From contig NZ_FCOG02000007.1 of the NCBI RefSeq assembly GCF_001544975.2, forward strand, positions 1-64,000: a stretch of 64,000 nt of DNA. Reading direction: 5' to 3'. Below, piece by piece: positions 25,943-35,400 of this stretch. The position numbers and the translations under genes were made by a program. Position 1 is the first letter of the stretch. Each line of letters begins with the position of its first letter. The notes below the pieces were generated by a model. The model did no database searches, was not told the DNA's origin, and saw only the letters and a program-made list of their open reading frames with translations. Source of the stretch: Caballeronia arationis. GTDB lineage: Bacteria > Pseudomonadota > Gammaproteobacteria > Burkholderiales > Burkholderiaceae.

Positions 25943-26299
25943 ATGACCACAATCACCTGGGTTCTCGCCGCCGACGGCTGCCGTGCCCGGATCTTCGAGA
26001 CGCATGGACTCAAGCTCGACCTTCAGGAAATTGAAGACCTCATGAACCCCGTTGCCCGCTCGACCGAACTCAACGACAAGGATCGCGAGAAGTTTGCGAG
26101 GAATGTCGCGAGTCATCTGGAACAGGCGCGGTTGCAACATCGATTCGATCGATTGCGTCTTGCCGTCGAACCCAAGTTCCTTGGCCTCTTGCGCGAGCAC
26201 CTGAGCAGCGAAACGCGCAAGCTCGTCTACGAGGAAATCAACCACGACATCTCGAAGCTCGACACGCGAGGCGTCGAGCGGCATCTGGGGCGGCCCTGA
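25943..26299 (+). CDS. Host-attachment-family protein
   Basis: The 118-residue cytoplasmic product starts TTITWVLAADGCRARIFETHG, the typical opening of the 'required for attachment to host cells' family in proteobacteria, and ends with an HLGRP-like tail. GGAGGA lies six bases before the ATG at 25943. The family has an RNase-H/eRF1-like fold by published classification, with no firm biochemical role. It has its own terminator downstream. Confidence 0.85.
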   Translation: MTTITWVLAADGCRARIFETHGLKLDLQEIEDLMNPVARSTELNDKDREKFARNVASHLEQARLQHRFDRLRLAVEPKFLGLLREHLSSETRKLVYEEINHDISKLDTRGVERHLGRP

Positions 26300-26326
26300 T
26301 GCGTCGGAATTGCGACACTGCAAACG

Positions 26327-26358
26327 AAACGGGCCAGCTTTCACGCTGGCCCGTTTTC
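26327..26358. terminator. Bidirectional terminator
   Basis: AAACGGGCCAGC and GCTGGCCCGTTT form a perfect 12-base stem around a TTTCAC loop, with an A-rich left arm and T-rich right arm. It can end transcription both of the host-attachment gene (plus) and of the FAD oxidase gene (minus). Confidence 0.88.
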
Positions 26359-26377
26359 ACATCAATGCAAGCGCGCT

Positions 26378-27766
26378 TCAGGCCGCCGGCTTGATGTTCT
26401 GGTTGGTGCAGAACAGGTTGTCCGGATCATAGCGGCTCTTCACTTCGGCAAGCCGTCCGTAGTTGGGCCCGTATGCCGCCTTCACGCGATCGCCTTCATC
26501 GCCCGTCAGGAAGTTCACATAGACACTGCCGATCGCATGTGGCGTGAGCGCATCGAACACTTTGCGCGCCCAGCCGATGCAGGCATCGTCCTCGGCGGCC
26601 TCCGTCCAGCGCGAGTGGATGTTCACCGTATAGAGCGAATCGCGGTTCGCATAGGCCGTCGCGTCCACGGCCACGCGGTTCGTTTCGCCACCCATCGCGC
26701 CGATAAAGATTTCGCAATGAGGCGACGGCAGTTCGTTCGTGGATTTCGCAAGGGCCGCGAGCACGTCGTCGTCCATCGCCGCGAAGTTGTGCGACTTCCA
26801 GTAGTTGCGCGCGCCGGGCGTCATCAACGGATCAAAGCCCTTTTGCCACGCGGTGAACGGCATCGCGCCGAGATGTTCGCCATAGGGCGTGCCGAAGTGG
26901 CGCAACGGCTCGACGGCCTCTGCGCCGCTTTCGAGCGGACCGACATAACACGAAGCCAGCACGATGATCGGCTTGCCGTGCACGTCTTCGGGCAGGAAAG
27001 GCAGCGGCGGCGCGAGGCGCATCACGGCCCACACGGTCAGCTCGTCGGGCATCTTGGCGACGAAGTCGCGATACTTTGGCAGCACCTCGTTCGCCTCTTC
27101 GAGCGGATACACGACGAGCCCGCCATAGATCTGCGGGCCCACCGGATGCAGGCGGTACTCGAACAGCGTGACCACGCCGAAGTTGCCACCGCCGCCGCGA
27201 ATCGCCCAGAAGAGATCGGCGTCCTGCTCGGCCGTCACGCGATGCCACTTGCCGTCCGCCGTCACGATCTCCGCTGCGACGAGATTGTCGACCGCCGTTC
27301 CGAACTTGCGGCTGATCCAGCCGAAGCCGCCGCCGAGCGTGAGCCCCGCTACGCCGGTCGTCGAATTGATGCCGAGCGGCGTGGCGAGACCGAATGCCTG
27401 CGCTTCGCCGTCGAGGTCGCCGAGCGTCGCGCCCGGTTCCACGTACGCACGCTTCGCTTCGGGGTCCACGCGCACCGACTTCATCGCGGAGAGATCGAGC
27501 ATCAGGCCATCGTCGCAGACGGCGCTGCCGGCAATGTTGTGCGCGCCGCCGCGGATCGAGAGCACGAGGGCGTTGTCGCGCGCGAACCCGACTGCGGCGA
27601 TCACATCGGCCGAGCCCGCGCAGCGCACGATGATCGCCGGACGCCGGTCGATGGTCGCGTTCCAGACGGTGCGCGCTGCGTCGTAGCCGGGGTCGGATGG
27701 CATCAAGATGGCGCCGCGCAACCGTGATTTGAGAGTATCGATTGCTTCGCTTGTCAGACTAACCAT
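26378..27766 (-). CDS. Berberine-bridge-type FAD-linked oxidase
   Basis: A 462-residue flavoprotein with an FAD-binding PCMH domain (residues ~40-210) and a C-terminal BBE domain ending NLFCTNQNIKPAA. The covalent-FAD His is visible in RGGAHNIAGS (~72-81). The position often occupied by a second FAD-linking Cys reads GTAVDNL, so a single covalent bond is expected. Relatives oxidise sugars, alkaloids or phenolics with O2; the substrate is unknown. No signal peptide. It stands alone between a shared terminator and a 316-base gap. Confidence 0.88.
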   Translation of the reverse strand: MVSLTSEAIDTLKSRLRGAILMPSDPGYDAARTVWNATIDRRPAIIVRCAGSADVIAAVGFARDNALVLSIRGGAHNIAGSAVCDDGLMLDLSAMKSVRVDPEAKRAYVEPGATLGDLDGEAQAFGLATPLGINSTTGVAGLTLGGGFGWISRKFGTAVDNLVAAEIVTADGKWHRVTAEQDADLFWAIRGGGGNFGVVTLFEYRLHPVGPQIYGGLVVYPLEEANEVLPKYRDFVAKMPDELTVWAVMRLAPPLPFLPEDVHGKPIIVLASCYVGPLESGAEAVEPLRHFGTPYGEHLGAMPFTAWQKGFDPLMTPGARNYWKSHNFAAMDDDVLAALAKSTNELPSPHCEIFIGAMGGETNRVAVDATAYANRDSLYTVNIHSRWTEAAEDDACIGWARKVFDALTPHAIGSVYVNFLTGDEGDRVKAAYGPNYGRLAEVKSRYDPDNLFCTNQNIKPAA

Positions 27767-28082
27767 GGCTTTACCTCACTGCATACTTCATGAATTGCGC
27801 GACGACGGACGTGCGAGCACAGCCGCATGCACCGCCGGTGCGGGTCACCTGTCTCATGTTGTGGATGATTGGAAGAGACTGGAGCGTATGAACAGAAGAC
27901 GGGCAATCGCTCGCCCCAAGCTCATTTAAGGATCGCGCGACGCGGATGTAAAGGTTCGGCCAAGCGCCAGCGCGCATCACATCTAGCATCGATCGGACAT
28001 TCGTCCCCGCTATGAGCGATAGCGCATTAAGGATGGCGAATTAAGTGTTTCAATGCGATTCAAAATCCAGCGTTCGTTGCGT
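27767..28082. other. Intergenic region, no gene seen
   Basis: This stretch lies upstream of the FAD oxidase and downstream of the response regulator (both minus). It should contain the oxidase promoter. Short open frames exist in it but lack ribosome binding sites and family likeness. I see no strong repeat or terminator. Confidence 0.5.
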
Positions 28083-28730
28083 TCAGTCCGGTGAAGCGTG
28101 CGTCGAGCGAATGGACAGGTCGCCTACCTTGTCCGAAATGCGCACGAGTTCGGCGAGCGAGTGCGCGCCCATCTTCTCCATCACGCGTGCGCGATGCACC
28201 TTGATCGTCTTTTCGACCGTGCCGAGTTCGGACGCCACCTGTTTATTGAGGCGCCCCTTTACCACCAGCGCGAACACTTCCCGTTCGCGCGGCGTGAGCT
28301 TCGTCAGGCGCAATCGGATCGCGTCGATCTCGACGCTCTCGAATAGCGCTTCCCGCGAGCGGGCAAGGGCCACGTCGATCGCGCGCAGCAGGTCCTGATC
28401 GCTCACCGGCTTCTCCAGAAAGTCGGCGGCGCCGGCCTTCATCGCGGTGACGGTCATCGGAATGTCGCCGTGACCCGTGATGAACACGATGGGCAACGCC
28501 GCCCCCATGTTGTTGAGTCTTTGCTGCAATTCGAGACCGCTGAAATCCGGCAGGCGCACATCGAGAATGAGGCATGCCGGACAACCGGGCGCGAGGTCGA
28601 ATGCGAGAAAGTCGCTTGCGCACGCAAAGGCCCGCACACCATATCCCGCCGAACCGATCAGGCGGGCGAGTGCCCGGCGCACCCCGTCGTCGTCGTCGAC
28701 CACGAATACGACCGGCTCCAGGTCGATCAT
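28083..28730 (-). CDS. FixJ/NarL-type response regulator
   Basis: The 215-residue product has a receiver domain with acidic pocket VVDDDDG (~10-16), phospho-acceptor Asp in ILDVRLPDFSG (~57) and Lys in LEKPVS (~107). A LuxR-type helix-turn-helix follows (LTPREREVFALVVKG...TVEKTIKVHRARVMEKM). Its ATG overlaps the stop of the sensor kinase gene (ATGA), so the two form a pair. The targets are unknown; no adjacent regulated operon is obvious. Confidence 0.92.
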   Translation of the reverse strand: MIDLEPVVFVVDDDDGVRRALARLIGSAGYGVRAFACASDFLAFDLAPGCPACLILDVRLPDFSGLELQQRLNNMGAALPIVFITGHGDIPMTVTAMKAGAADFLEKPVSDQDLLRAIDVALARSREALFESVEIDAIRLRLTKLTPREREVFALVVKGRLNKQVASELGTVEKTIKVHRARVMEKMGAHSLAELVRISDKVGDLSIRSTHASPD

Positions 28731-30103
28731 GATGCCGGCCGCCAGGCTGCGTCGCGCGGCTCGACTGCCGCCGGCAACGTGAAATGGATGGTCGCGCCGC
28801 GCATTTCGTTGTTCTCGGCCCAGATGCGGCCACCGTGCATGTCGAGGATGGACCGGCTGATCGACAGTCCGAGACCGAGGCCGTCGCGCTTGGACGTATA
28901 GAACGGCTTGAAGATGCGCTCGCGGTCGTCGGCGGACAAGCCCGCTCCGCGATCCCGCACCGCGACGTGCACGGAGCCCGTGCCGTCCGGAACCGCCGAC
29001 ACGACCACCTCCCGCTCGCTAACCGCGCAATGGGCCATCGCATCGAATGCGTTGAGCAGAAGATTGAGCACCACCTGCTGCAACTGCACCTTGTCGCCGC
29101 GAACGGGTGGCAGGTGCGCATCGATTTCGAGCGTCACGCGCATCGACCTCACAATCGCATCGCTGTGGACGAGCAACGCCACGTCGCCGATCACGCTCGC
29201 GAGATTCAGCGGCGCGAGTTCGACTTCGCCCTTTTTCACGAGCGCGCGGATGCGGCGCAGAATGCCGCTCGCACGATTGTTGTCCTCGACGAGATCGCTC
29301 AGGATCTCGCGCACTTCGTCGAGATCGATCGGCTCGCGCGTCATGAAGCGCTGTGCCGCCTGCGCGTTGCTCAGGATCGCAGTCAGCGGCTGGTTCAGTT
29401 CGTGAGCGAGCGACGCCGCGAGTTCGCCGAGTGCGCACACGCGCGTGAGATGCGCGAGTTCCTGACGGCTGCGCTGAAGCTCGTAGCGGTCGGTGCGATC
29501 GATCACGACCGCGCACGTGAGGCGCGCCTCCATCGAAGGAACCGGATTGCGCGCAACCTCGACCAGAAATTGCGTGCCGTCCTTGCGGCGAGCGAAATGG
29601 TGTTGTATGAGAGGCGCGTCGTCGCGTGGGAGCGCGCTCGCGTGAGCATCGTTGAGAAAGCCGGGCACGAGCCACTCCGCCGCCGCCCCGATCATCTCGG
29701 CGCGGTCATAGCCGAAGAGTTTCTCCGCCACCGCATTGACGAGTTCGATCCGGCCATCTTCGTTCACGATGAGTGCCGCGAGCGGAAGGCATTCGAGCGA
29801 CTCGCGAAAGCGCTCGTCGAACGGCTCCGGGCTCATGCGCTTGCGCACCCTGCGCGTGCGTCCAATCGGAAGCATCGCGAAGCGCCGACGGACGGGCTGC
29901 CATCGGTCGCGCAAGAGTTCCTGAAACATTGCCATCTGCGAGGCGCGCGGCCGGTCGGCCAACGCAGGCGCTTCGCCCGCATGGACGATGCCGGACGCAG
30001 CCGCCTGCTCGGCGTGCGGGGCGCGCCCGCGCAGGACACGCTGCACGATCAACGCGGCGATCAGCATGGCCTCGCTGAATGCAGCGGTGTGAACGATGGT
30101 CAT
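28727..30103 (-). CDS. PAS-domain sensor histidine kinase (FixL-like)
   Basis: A 458-residue kinase. It has one hydrophobic N-terminal segment (~8-24), a PAS domain (ESLECLPLAALIVNEDGRIE, ~107-225), the dimerisation/phospho-acceptor helix with LAHELNQPLTAILSNAQ (~245) and an ATPase domain (N box NLLLNAFDAMAH; G boxes AGLS, GLGLGLSISRSI). The H-box and partner regulator match the FixLJ/TodST/DctB-type class. The PAS domain lacks an obvious haem-ligand context, so the signal is unknown. It is translated first, coupled to the regulator. Confidence 0.9.
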   Translation of the reverse strand: MTIVHTAAFSEAMLIAALIVQRVLRGRAPHAEQAAASGIVHAGEAPALADRPRASQMAMFQELLRDRWQPVRRRFAMLPIGRTRRVRKRMSPEPFDERFRESLECLPLAALIVNEDGRIELVNAVAEKLFGYDRAEMIGAAAEWLVPGFLNDAHASALPRDDAPLIQHHFARRKDGTQFLVEVARNPVPSMEARLTCAVVIDRTDRYELQRSRQELAHLTRVCALGELAASLAHELNQPLTAILSNAQAAQRFMTREPIDLDEVREILSDLVEDNNRASGILRRIRALVKKGEVELAPLNLASVIGDVALLVHSDAIVRSMRVTLEIDAHLPPVRGDKVQLQQVVLNLLLNAFDAMAHCAVSEREVVVSAVPDGTGSVHVAVRDRGAGLSADDRERIFKPFYTSKRDGLGLGLSISRSILDMHGGRIWAENNEMRGATIHFTLPAAVEPRDAAWRPAS

Positions 30104-30453
30104 GGGCCCCGTGCTCCTGTCGTTGGGCTCGCATCGCGCGAGCCGGTACTGGAAGACTCAAGGAACAACCGGGAGCAAGGCGAGGCGACGTTCAGAATAT
30201 CGCTGGAACGACTGCGTCGTCATGCACCGCGCATACATGCGTTGTTTTTCCGTGCTGCGGTATTCGCAAAGCGCCACAGTGAGCGATGAAACGTGAGGGG
30301 GTGACCGAATGGTAGGCGGCCTATAAGGCTTTGTAAACCGTGCCTGTCGGTCAGAGCGGACTCAGTACATGCGAGTATGACGCTCGCATGTACTGGACGT
30401 TTCGCTCGGTGCAATCAACCGCGCGTTCGTTGCGCGCGGCATGTCAGCGATGC
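30104..30453. other. Intergenic region containing a perfect inverted repeat
   Basis: This 350-base gap lies upstream of the sensor kinase and downstream of the phosphoesterase (both minus). It should hold the kinase promoter. It contains the 13-base inverted repeat listed separately. No convincing gene. Confidence 0.5.
30363..30395. repeat. 13-base perfect inverted repeat with 7-base loop
   Basis: CAGTACATGCGAG (30363-30375) and CTCGCATGTACTG (30383-30395) flank TATGACG. No T-run follows on either strand. It lies ~60 bases past the phosphoesterase stop, so it may be a transcription end, an mRNA-stabilising structure or a protein-binding site for the region upstream of the kinase. Confidence 0.8.
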
Positions 30454-31933
30454 TCAGGGCGCGACCGGAAAGCCCAGCGCGGCCGCTTTCGCGTGCAGAT
30501 CCGTAAATCGGCCGCCCGCGTCGCTCGTCGCCATGGAGCCGTCGCTCGGCGATGTCGGCTGCCGGTGATCCAGTTGCCCGATGCCGCTCGTGATCGAACC
30601 GGTCGAGATGAGCGGGCAGGCCGACCCGAACACGCCCTGCGTCACCGCGATGGCCGGCGCGTCGGTACGCGCCGCGCTCTGCAGATCGAGCGCGTAGGCC
30701 AGGTTGAACGTCGAGGGGTCGGTGGCACGCGCACCGAGCGGATCGAGGCCGAAGCGCCATGCGATCAACTGATGAATAGAGCTGGGATCGAACGGATAGC
30801 GCGATACGTAATTCTGGCGCACGCGCGGTCCAAGCAGCATGCACGGCACGCGAAAACCGAGACGCCCGTCGTTGCCGACCGCCTGTTCCGCCGCCGACAC
30901 CGGTTTCACGGGCGGTGCGACGTGCTCCATGAAGCCGCCCCATTCGTCGTAGACAATGATCATCAGGGTGCGGCTCCAGTTCGGGCTCGTGCGCAGCGCA
31001 TCGTAGATCTGGCCGAGCAACACCTGTCCGTTGCGGATATCGGCGTGGGGATGGTCATCGTTGGACGTGCCGAGCGCTTCGCCGCTGAAGCGCGGATCGA
31101 CCATGCAGAACGACGGCAGCGTGCCCGCCGCGGCGTCGGCGAGAAAGCTGGCGAACAGCTTCGAGCGGCCCACATAGCGCGTGCCGTAGAGCGACGTGAA
31201 CGGCACATCGTGAAAGTAATAGGCCGACGAAACGCTCTTCGCATCGAGCCGGTCCCAGATCGTCGGCAGCGACGACGAATCCAGCGTGTCGCTGATCCGG
31301 TCCGTCGCGCCGCTGTGCAGGTAGAGGCGGTTCGGAAAGGTATCCGCGAGGATGCCGCTCATATAGTAGTCGCAGACCGTGTACTGGCTCACCGCTCCGC
31401 GATAGAAGTCCATGTCCTCGGGGCGGAAGTAGCCGATCGGCAGCAGGTCGCCGCGCGTGAGGCTCGTGCCAGCCGTCAGCAGGAAGCCGTTCATCGCGCC
31501 GTTCGCGAGATGCACGCGGCCGGCATCGTAGGCGTGGTTCGGATCGGCGTAATTGCACGCCTGAAAGCCGAAGCTCGCGTTCGCCGCGAGCGCGAACGGC
31601 GTCTGCATCGTGCCGAACGCATCCTTGAACTGCCGGTTGGCGGGCAGCCCTTCCGCATGCGGCACCCAGCCGAACATGTGGTCGAAGGAGCGGTTCTCCA
31701 TCGTCACGAGCACGATATGGTCGATGCCGGATGTCGCCGGATCGGGCAACGCGGGACGCGGCAGGCCGGCGCGGTCGGGCGGAATCGTGCCGACGGCAGG
31801 CGATGTGCCCCCCCGAGCCGCCCGATCCTGAGTCGCCGCCACCGCCGCATGCGGACAGCGCGACCGAACTCGCCAGCGCGGCGAGGACTTGACGGCGCAT
31901 GAGATCCGGGTATTTGGAAGAATGATCAGTCAC
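30454..31933 (-). pseudogene. Phosphoesterase-family (AcpA/phospholipase C-like) lipoprotein, frameshifted at a G run
   Basis: A GTG at 31933 with AGGAG seven bases upstream begins a signal peptide (MRRQVLAALASSVALSAC) with a lipobox, followed by GGGGDSGSGGSGG. The rest of the protein lies in another frame: GTSPAVGTIPPDRAG, then IDHIVLVTMENRSFDHMFGW, DDHPHADI and VYDEWGGFMEHVAPP, the metal and nucleophile motifs of the phosphoesterase family, to a stop at 30454. The switch is at seven G residues (minus strand; 31808-31814). Removing one G joins both parts into one ~490-residue lipoprotein. As written, a shorter start at 31842 would lack the export signal. Frameshift, phase variation or base-calling error are all possible. 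Confidence 0.85.
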
Positions 31934-32179
31934 GACTGTCTCCTGCTTTTTTTAGGTTGCGGGGATTCTTGTAGGGATTGCCGTGCCGATTGAAGTTTCC
32001 GCTGCAAAACCTGCGTGACCGGCGGCACAGCGGGACAGACGTGCGGTCGGGGCGCGGGCACGGCCCGTGCGGAAGACTCCGGATCGAATGCACAGCAGCC
32101 ACAACAGAGCAAGCCGTGCCTGTCCCTTTCACTTCCTTTGCGGCGCCGTCACAGGCGTCGCCAACCTGCGAGCACAGCC

Positions 32180-32386
32180 ATGAAGAATCCGTGGACGAAG
32201 AAGAACCCGTTTATGAGCATGTGGCTGAGAGGCGCGAATGCCGTTGCCGGGTCCGCGCGCGGACATGCGAGCGCCGCCGCGAAGCGGCAGGCGTCGACGG
32301 CCGTCAAACAGGGCAACAAGCAGATCGCCGATTTCTGGACGGCCGCGTTCACGCCGCCGAAACCGGCAAGAAAAAAGCGCCGCTGA
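32180..32386 (+). CDS. Small basic protein of unknown function
   Basis: A 68-residue product, MKNPWTKKNPFMSMWLRGAN... rich in Ala, Lys and Arg with an AAAKRQ centre, an IADFWTAAF segment and a PARKKRR end. It is not recognised as a named family, though the FWTxAFxPP-type segment recalls short phasin-like or granule-associated proteins; that is speculation. It is divergent from the phosphoesterase gene. Its ribosome binding site is weak. Its last codons overlap the terminator of the glutamate dehydrogenase gene on the other strand. Confidence 0.6.
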   Translation: MKNPWTKKNPFMSMWLRGANAVAGSARGHASAAAKRQASTAVKQGNKQIADFWTAAFTPPKPARKKRR

Positions 32387-32397
32387 GCAGGCGGCGC
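32370..32397 (-). terminator. Rho-independent terminator of the glutamate dehydrogenase gene
   Basis: On the minus strand GCGCCGC, loop, GCGGCGC is followed by TTTTTT (the A run at 32371-32376 on the plus strand). It lies 16 bases past the glutamate dehydrogenase stop. The same bases encode the terminal Lys-Lys-Arg-Arg codons of the convergent small protein. Confidence 0.85.
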
Positions 32398-32412
32398 CGG
32401 AGACCGCGCCGT

Positions 32413-35400
32413 TCAGGCGCGTTCGAGCACCGTCATCTCGCGCACCACGACGAGCAGCATCGAGAGGCTCGCACCGCCTGCCGCGCGCAGTTCGGTGAGG
32501 AGCCGCGCGTAGCGTTCGAGCGCATCCTCGCGTTTTGCACGCCAGCTATCGACGATCACATTGGCTGAATCGATTCCGCGCGACGCTTCAAGCGCGCTCA
32601 CCGTGAGCGCGCGCTTGAGCCGCGCGAGTTCTTCCAGCGCGGCCGCGCGTGCGAGCAGGTCCCAGTGCGTGGCCGTCGGCAGCGCCATCGCCCGCTCGGC
32701 GATCCAGCCATAGTCGAGCAGCGTCCCGATGGCGAAGTACACGCTCGCGACGACTTCGAGCGGGCGATCGCAGTTTGCCGCGACCTCGGCGCTGTCGAGC
32801 ACCGCCGTCGAGATGTCGCCGCTCGCGACCCGCGCCGCCAGTCCGCTTTCCACGCCCGCGTCTTCCAGCTCGCGCCTGCGCGCGTACCAGGACTCCAGGT
32901 CCGCCACCGGCAGGAGCGCCGGCAACTGCGGCGCAAGCCGCGACGCCGCCTCGCGGCAACGCGCGAGCAGCAGCGACCCGTCGCCCGTGCGCTCCTTCAA
33001 ATGCCGCAGGAACCAGAGCGTCGTGCCTTCGAGCAGCCGCACCACTTCGACGAACATGCGCGCCTGCACTTCATCGGCGACGATGTTGTCGAGCAGGTCG
33101 ATGCGTTTCCACAAGTCGTTGAGATCGAAGACGTCGCGCACCATCAGCGCCGCGCGCACGATGTCGCTCGGGCACGCGTCGGTTTCTTCCATCAGCCGAT
33201 GCACGAAGGTGCATCCCACGCGATTGACGAACGCATTGGTCAGATGCGTCGCGAGAATTTCGCGCCTGAGCGGATGACGCTGCATCGGTTCGCTATAGCG
33301 CTGTTGCAGCGCCTGCGGGAAGTAATCGAGCAGCAGGCCGGCGACCAGCGCGTCTTCCGGCACGTCGGAGTCGAGCAATTCGTCGTACAGCCACATCTTG
33401 CTGTAGGCGAGCAGCACCGCCCGTTCCGGCGAAGTCAGCCCCTGCTTCGCCGCCTGCCGCTCGGTGATCTCGTCGTCGGACGGCAGGAATTCGATCTTGC
33501 GCTTCAGGCGCCCCGCGCGTTCGAGCGAGCGCATCAGTCGCTCCTCGGCGTCGAGCATCTCGGTCACGTAACGCTTCGCAATCGAGAGCGCCTGGGTCTG
33601 CGAATAGTTGTCCTTCAGCACCAGCAGGCCCACTTCGTCGGTCATCTCCGCGAGCAGCTTGTTGCGCTGCTTCTCGGTCATCTCGCCGTCGGCCACCACA
33701 AGCCCGAGCAGGATCTTGATGTTGACTTCGTGATCCGAGCAGTCGACGCCCGCCGAGTTGTCGATCGCATCGGTATTGATGCGCCCGCCGTGCTGCGCGA
33801 ACTCGATGCGTCCCAGTTGCGTGAAGCCGAGATTGCCGCCTTCGGCCACGACCTCGCAGCGCAACTCGGCGCCATTCACGCGCACCGCTTCGTTGGTCCG
33901 GTCGCCGACCTGCGCATGCGTCTCGCGCGCCGACTTCACATAGGTGCCGACGCCGCCGTTGTACAGCAGATCGACATCGGCGAGCAGGATCGCGCGGATC
34001 AGTTCGTTCGGCGCGAGCGTCGCGGCGGTGATGCCGAGCACCGCCTGCATTTCGGGCGAGATCGCGATGGTCTTCGCGGTGCGCGGATACACGCCGCCGC
34101 CCGCCGAGATCAGCGATGCGTCGTAGTCGGCCCAGCTCGAGCGCGGCAGCGCGAAGAGCCGTTCGCGTTCCCTGAAACTCGCTTCGGTGTCCGGCTGCGG
34201 ATCGAGGAAGATATGCCGGTGATCGAACGCGGCGACGAGCCGGATATGGCGCGAGAGCAGCATGCCGTTGCCGAACACGTCGCCCGACATGTCGCCGACA
34301 CCGACCACGCTGAAGTCGGTCGTCTGCGTATCGACGCCCATCTCGCGGAAGTGCCGCTTGACCGACTCCCACGCGCCGCGCGCGGTGATGCCCATCCTCT
34401 TGTGGTCGTATCCGACCGAGCCGCCCGACGCGAATGCATCGTCGAGCCAGAAACCGTATTCGCGCGCTATCGCGTTCGCGTAGTCGGAGAAGGTGGCGGT
34501 GCCCTTGTCGGCGGCGACGACGAGATACGGATCGTCGGGATCATGGCGCACGACATCCGGCGGCGGTTCGATCTCGCCTGACACGCGGTTGTCGGTGACG
34601 TCGAGCAGGCCACGCAGGAACATCTGATAGCACGCGATGCCTTCCTGCATGAACGCTTCGCGATCGCTCGCGGGCGGGGGATTCTTCACGACAAAGCCGC
34701 CCTTCGATCCCACCGGCACGATCACCGCGTTCTTGACCATCTGCGCCTTCATCAGGCCGAGCACTTCCGTGCGGAAGTCCTCGCGCCGGTCCGACCAGCG
34801 CAGTCCGCCGCGCGCGACGCGGCCGCCGCGCAGATGCACGCCCTCGACGCGCGGTGCATAGACCCAGATCTCGAACATCGGCTTCGGTTCGGGCAGGCCC
34901 GGCACCTTCGACGGATCGAGCTTGAACGACAGATACGGCCGCGACCGGCTGTCCGCGTCCTTGCGGAAATGATTGGTGCGCACGGTCGCATTGATGACGC
35001 CGAGGAACTGGCGCAGGATGCGGTCTTCGTCGAGATTGGGCACCTTGTCGAGCGCCGCCTCGATCGCCTTGAGCATGCGTTCGGCGATCGCTTCGCGCGC
35101 GTCGCCGTCCTCGAGCGCCGGATCGAAGCGCGCGAGGAACAGTTCGAGCAGCATGCGCGCGATGCCCGGATTACCGGTGAGCGCGCGCTCGATATAGGCG
35201 TCGCTGAAGGTCGAGCCCACTTGCCGCAGATACTTCGCATACGCGCGCAGGATCGTGACATCGCGTGCGCCCAGTTGCGCGCGCAGCACGAGCCGGTTGA
35301 AGTCGTCGTTCTCGACTTCGCCCGTCCACACGCACGCGAACGCGTTTTCGAAGAGCGCCTTCACGTGGTCGATGTCGAACTCGACGTCATCCGCGAGTTC

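Noticed and set aside
27771..27989. 72-codon minus-strand frame upstream of the FAD oxidase
   Set aside because: No ribosome binding site, no family likeness and a composition expected of non-coding sequence.
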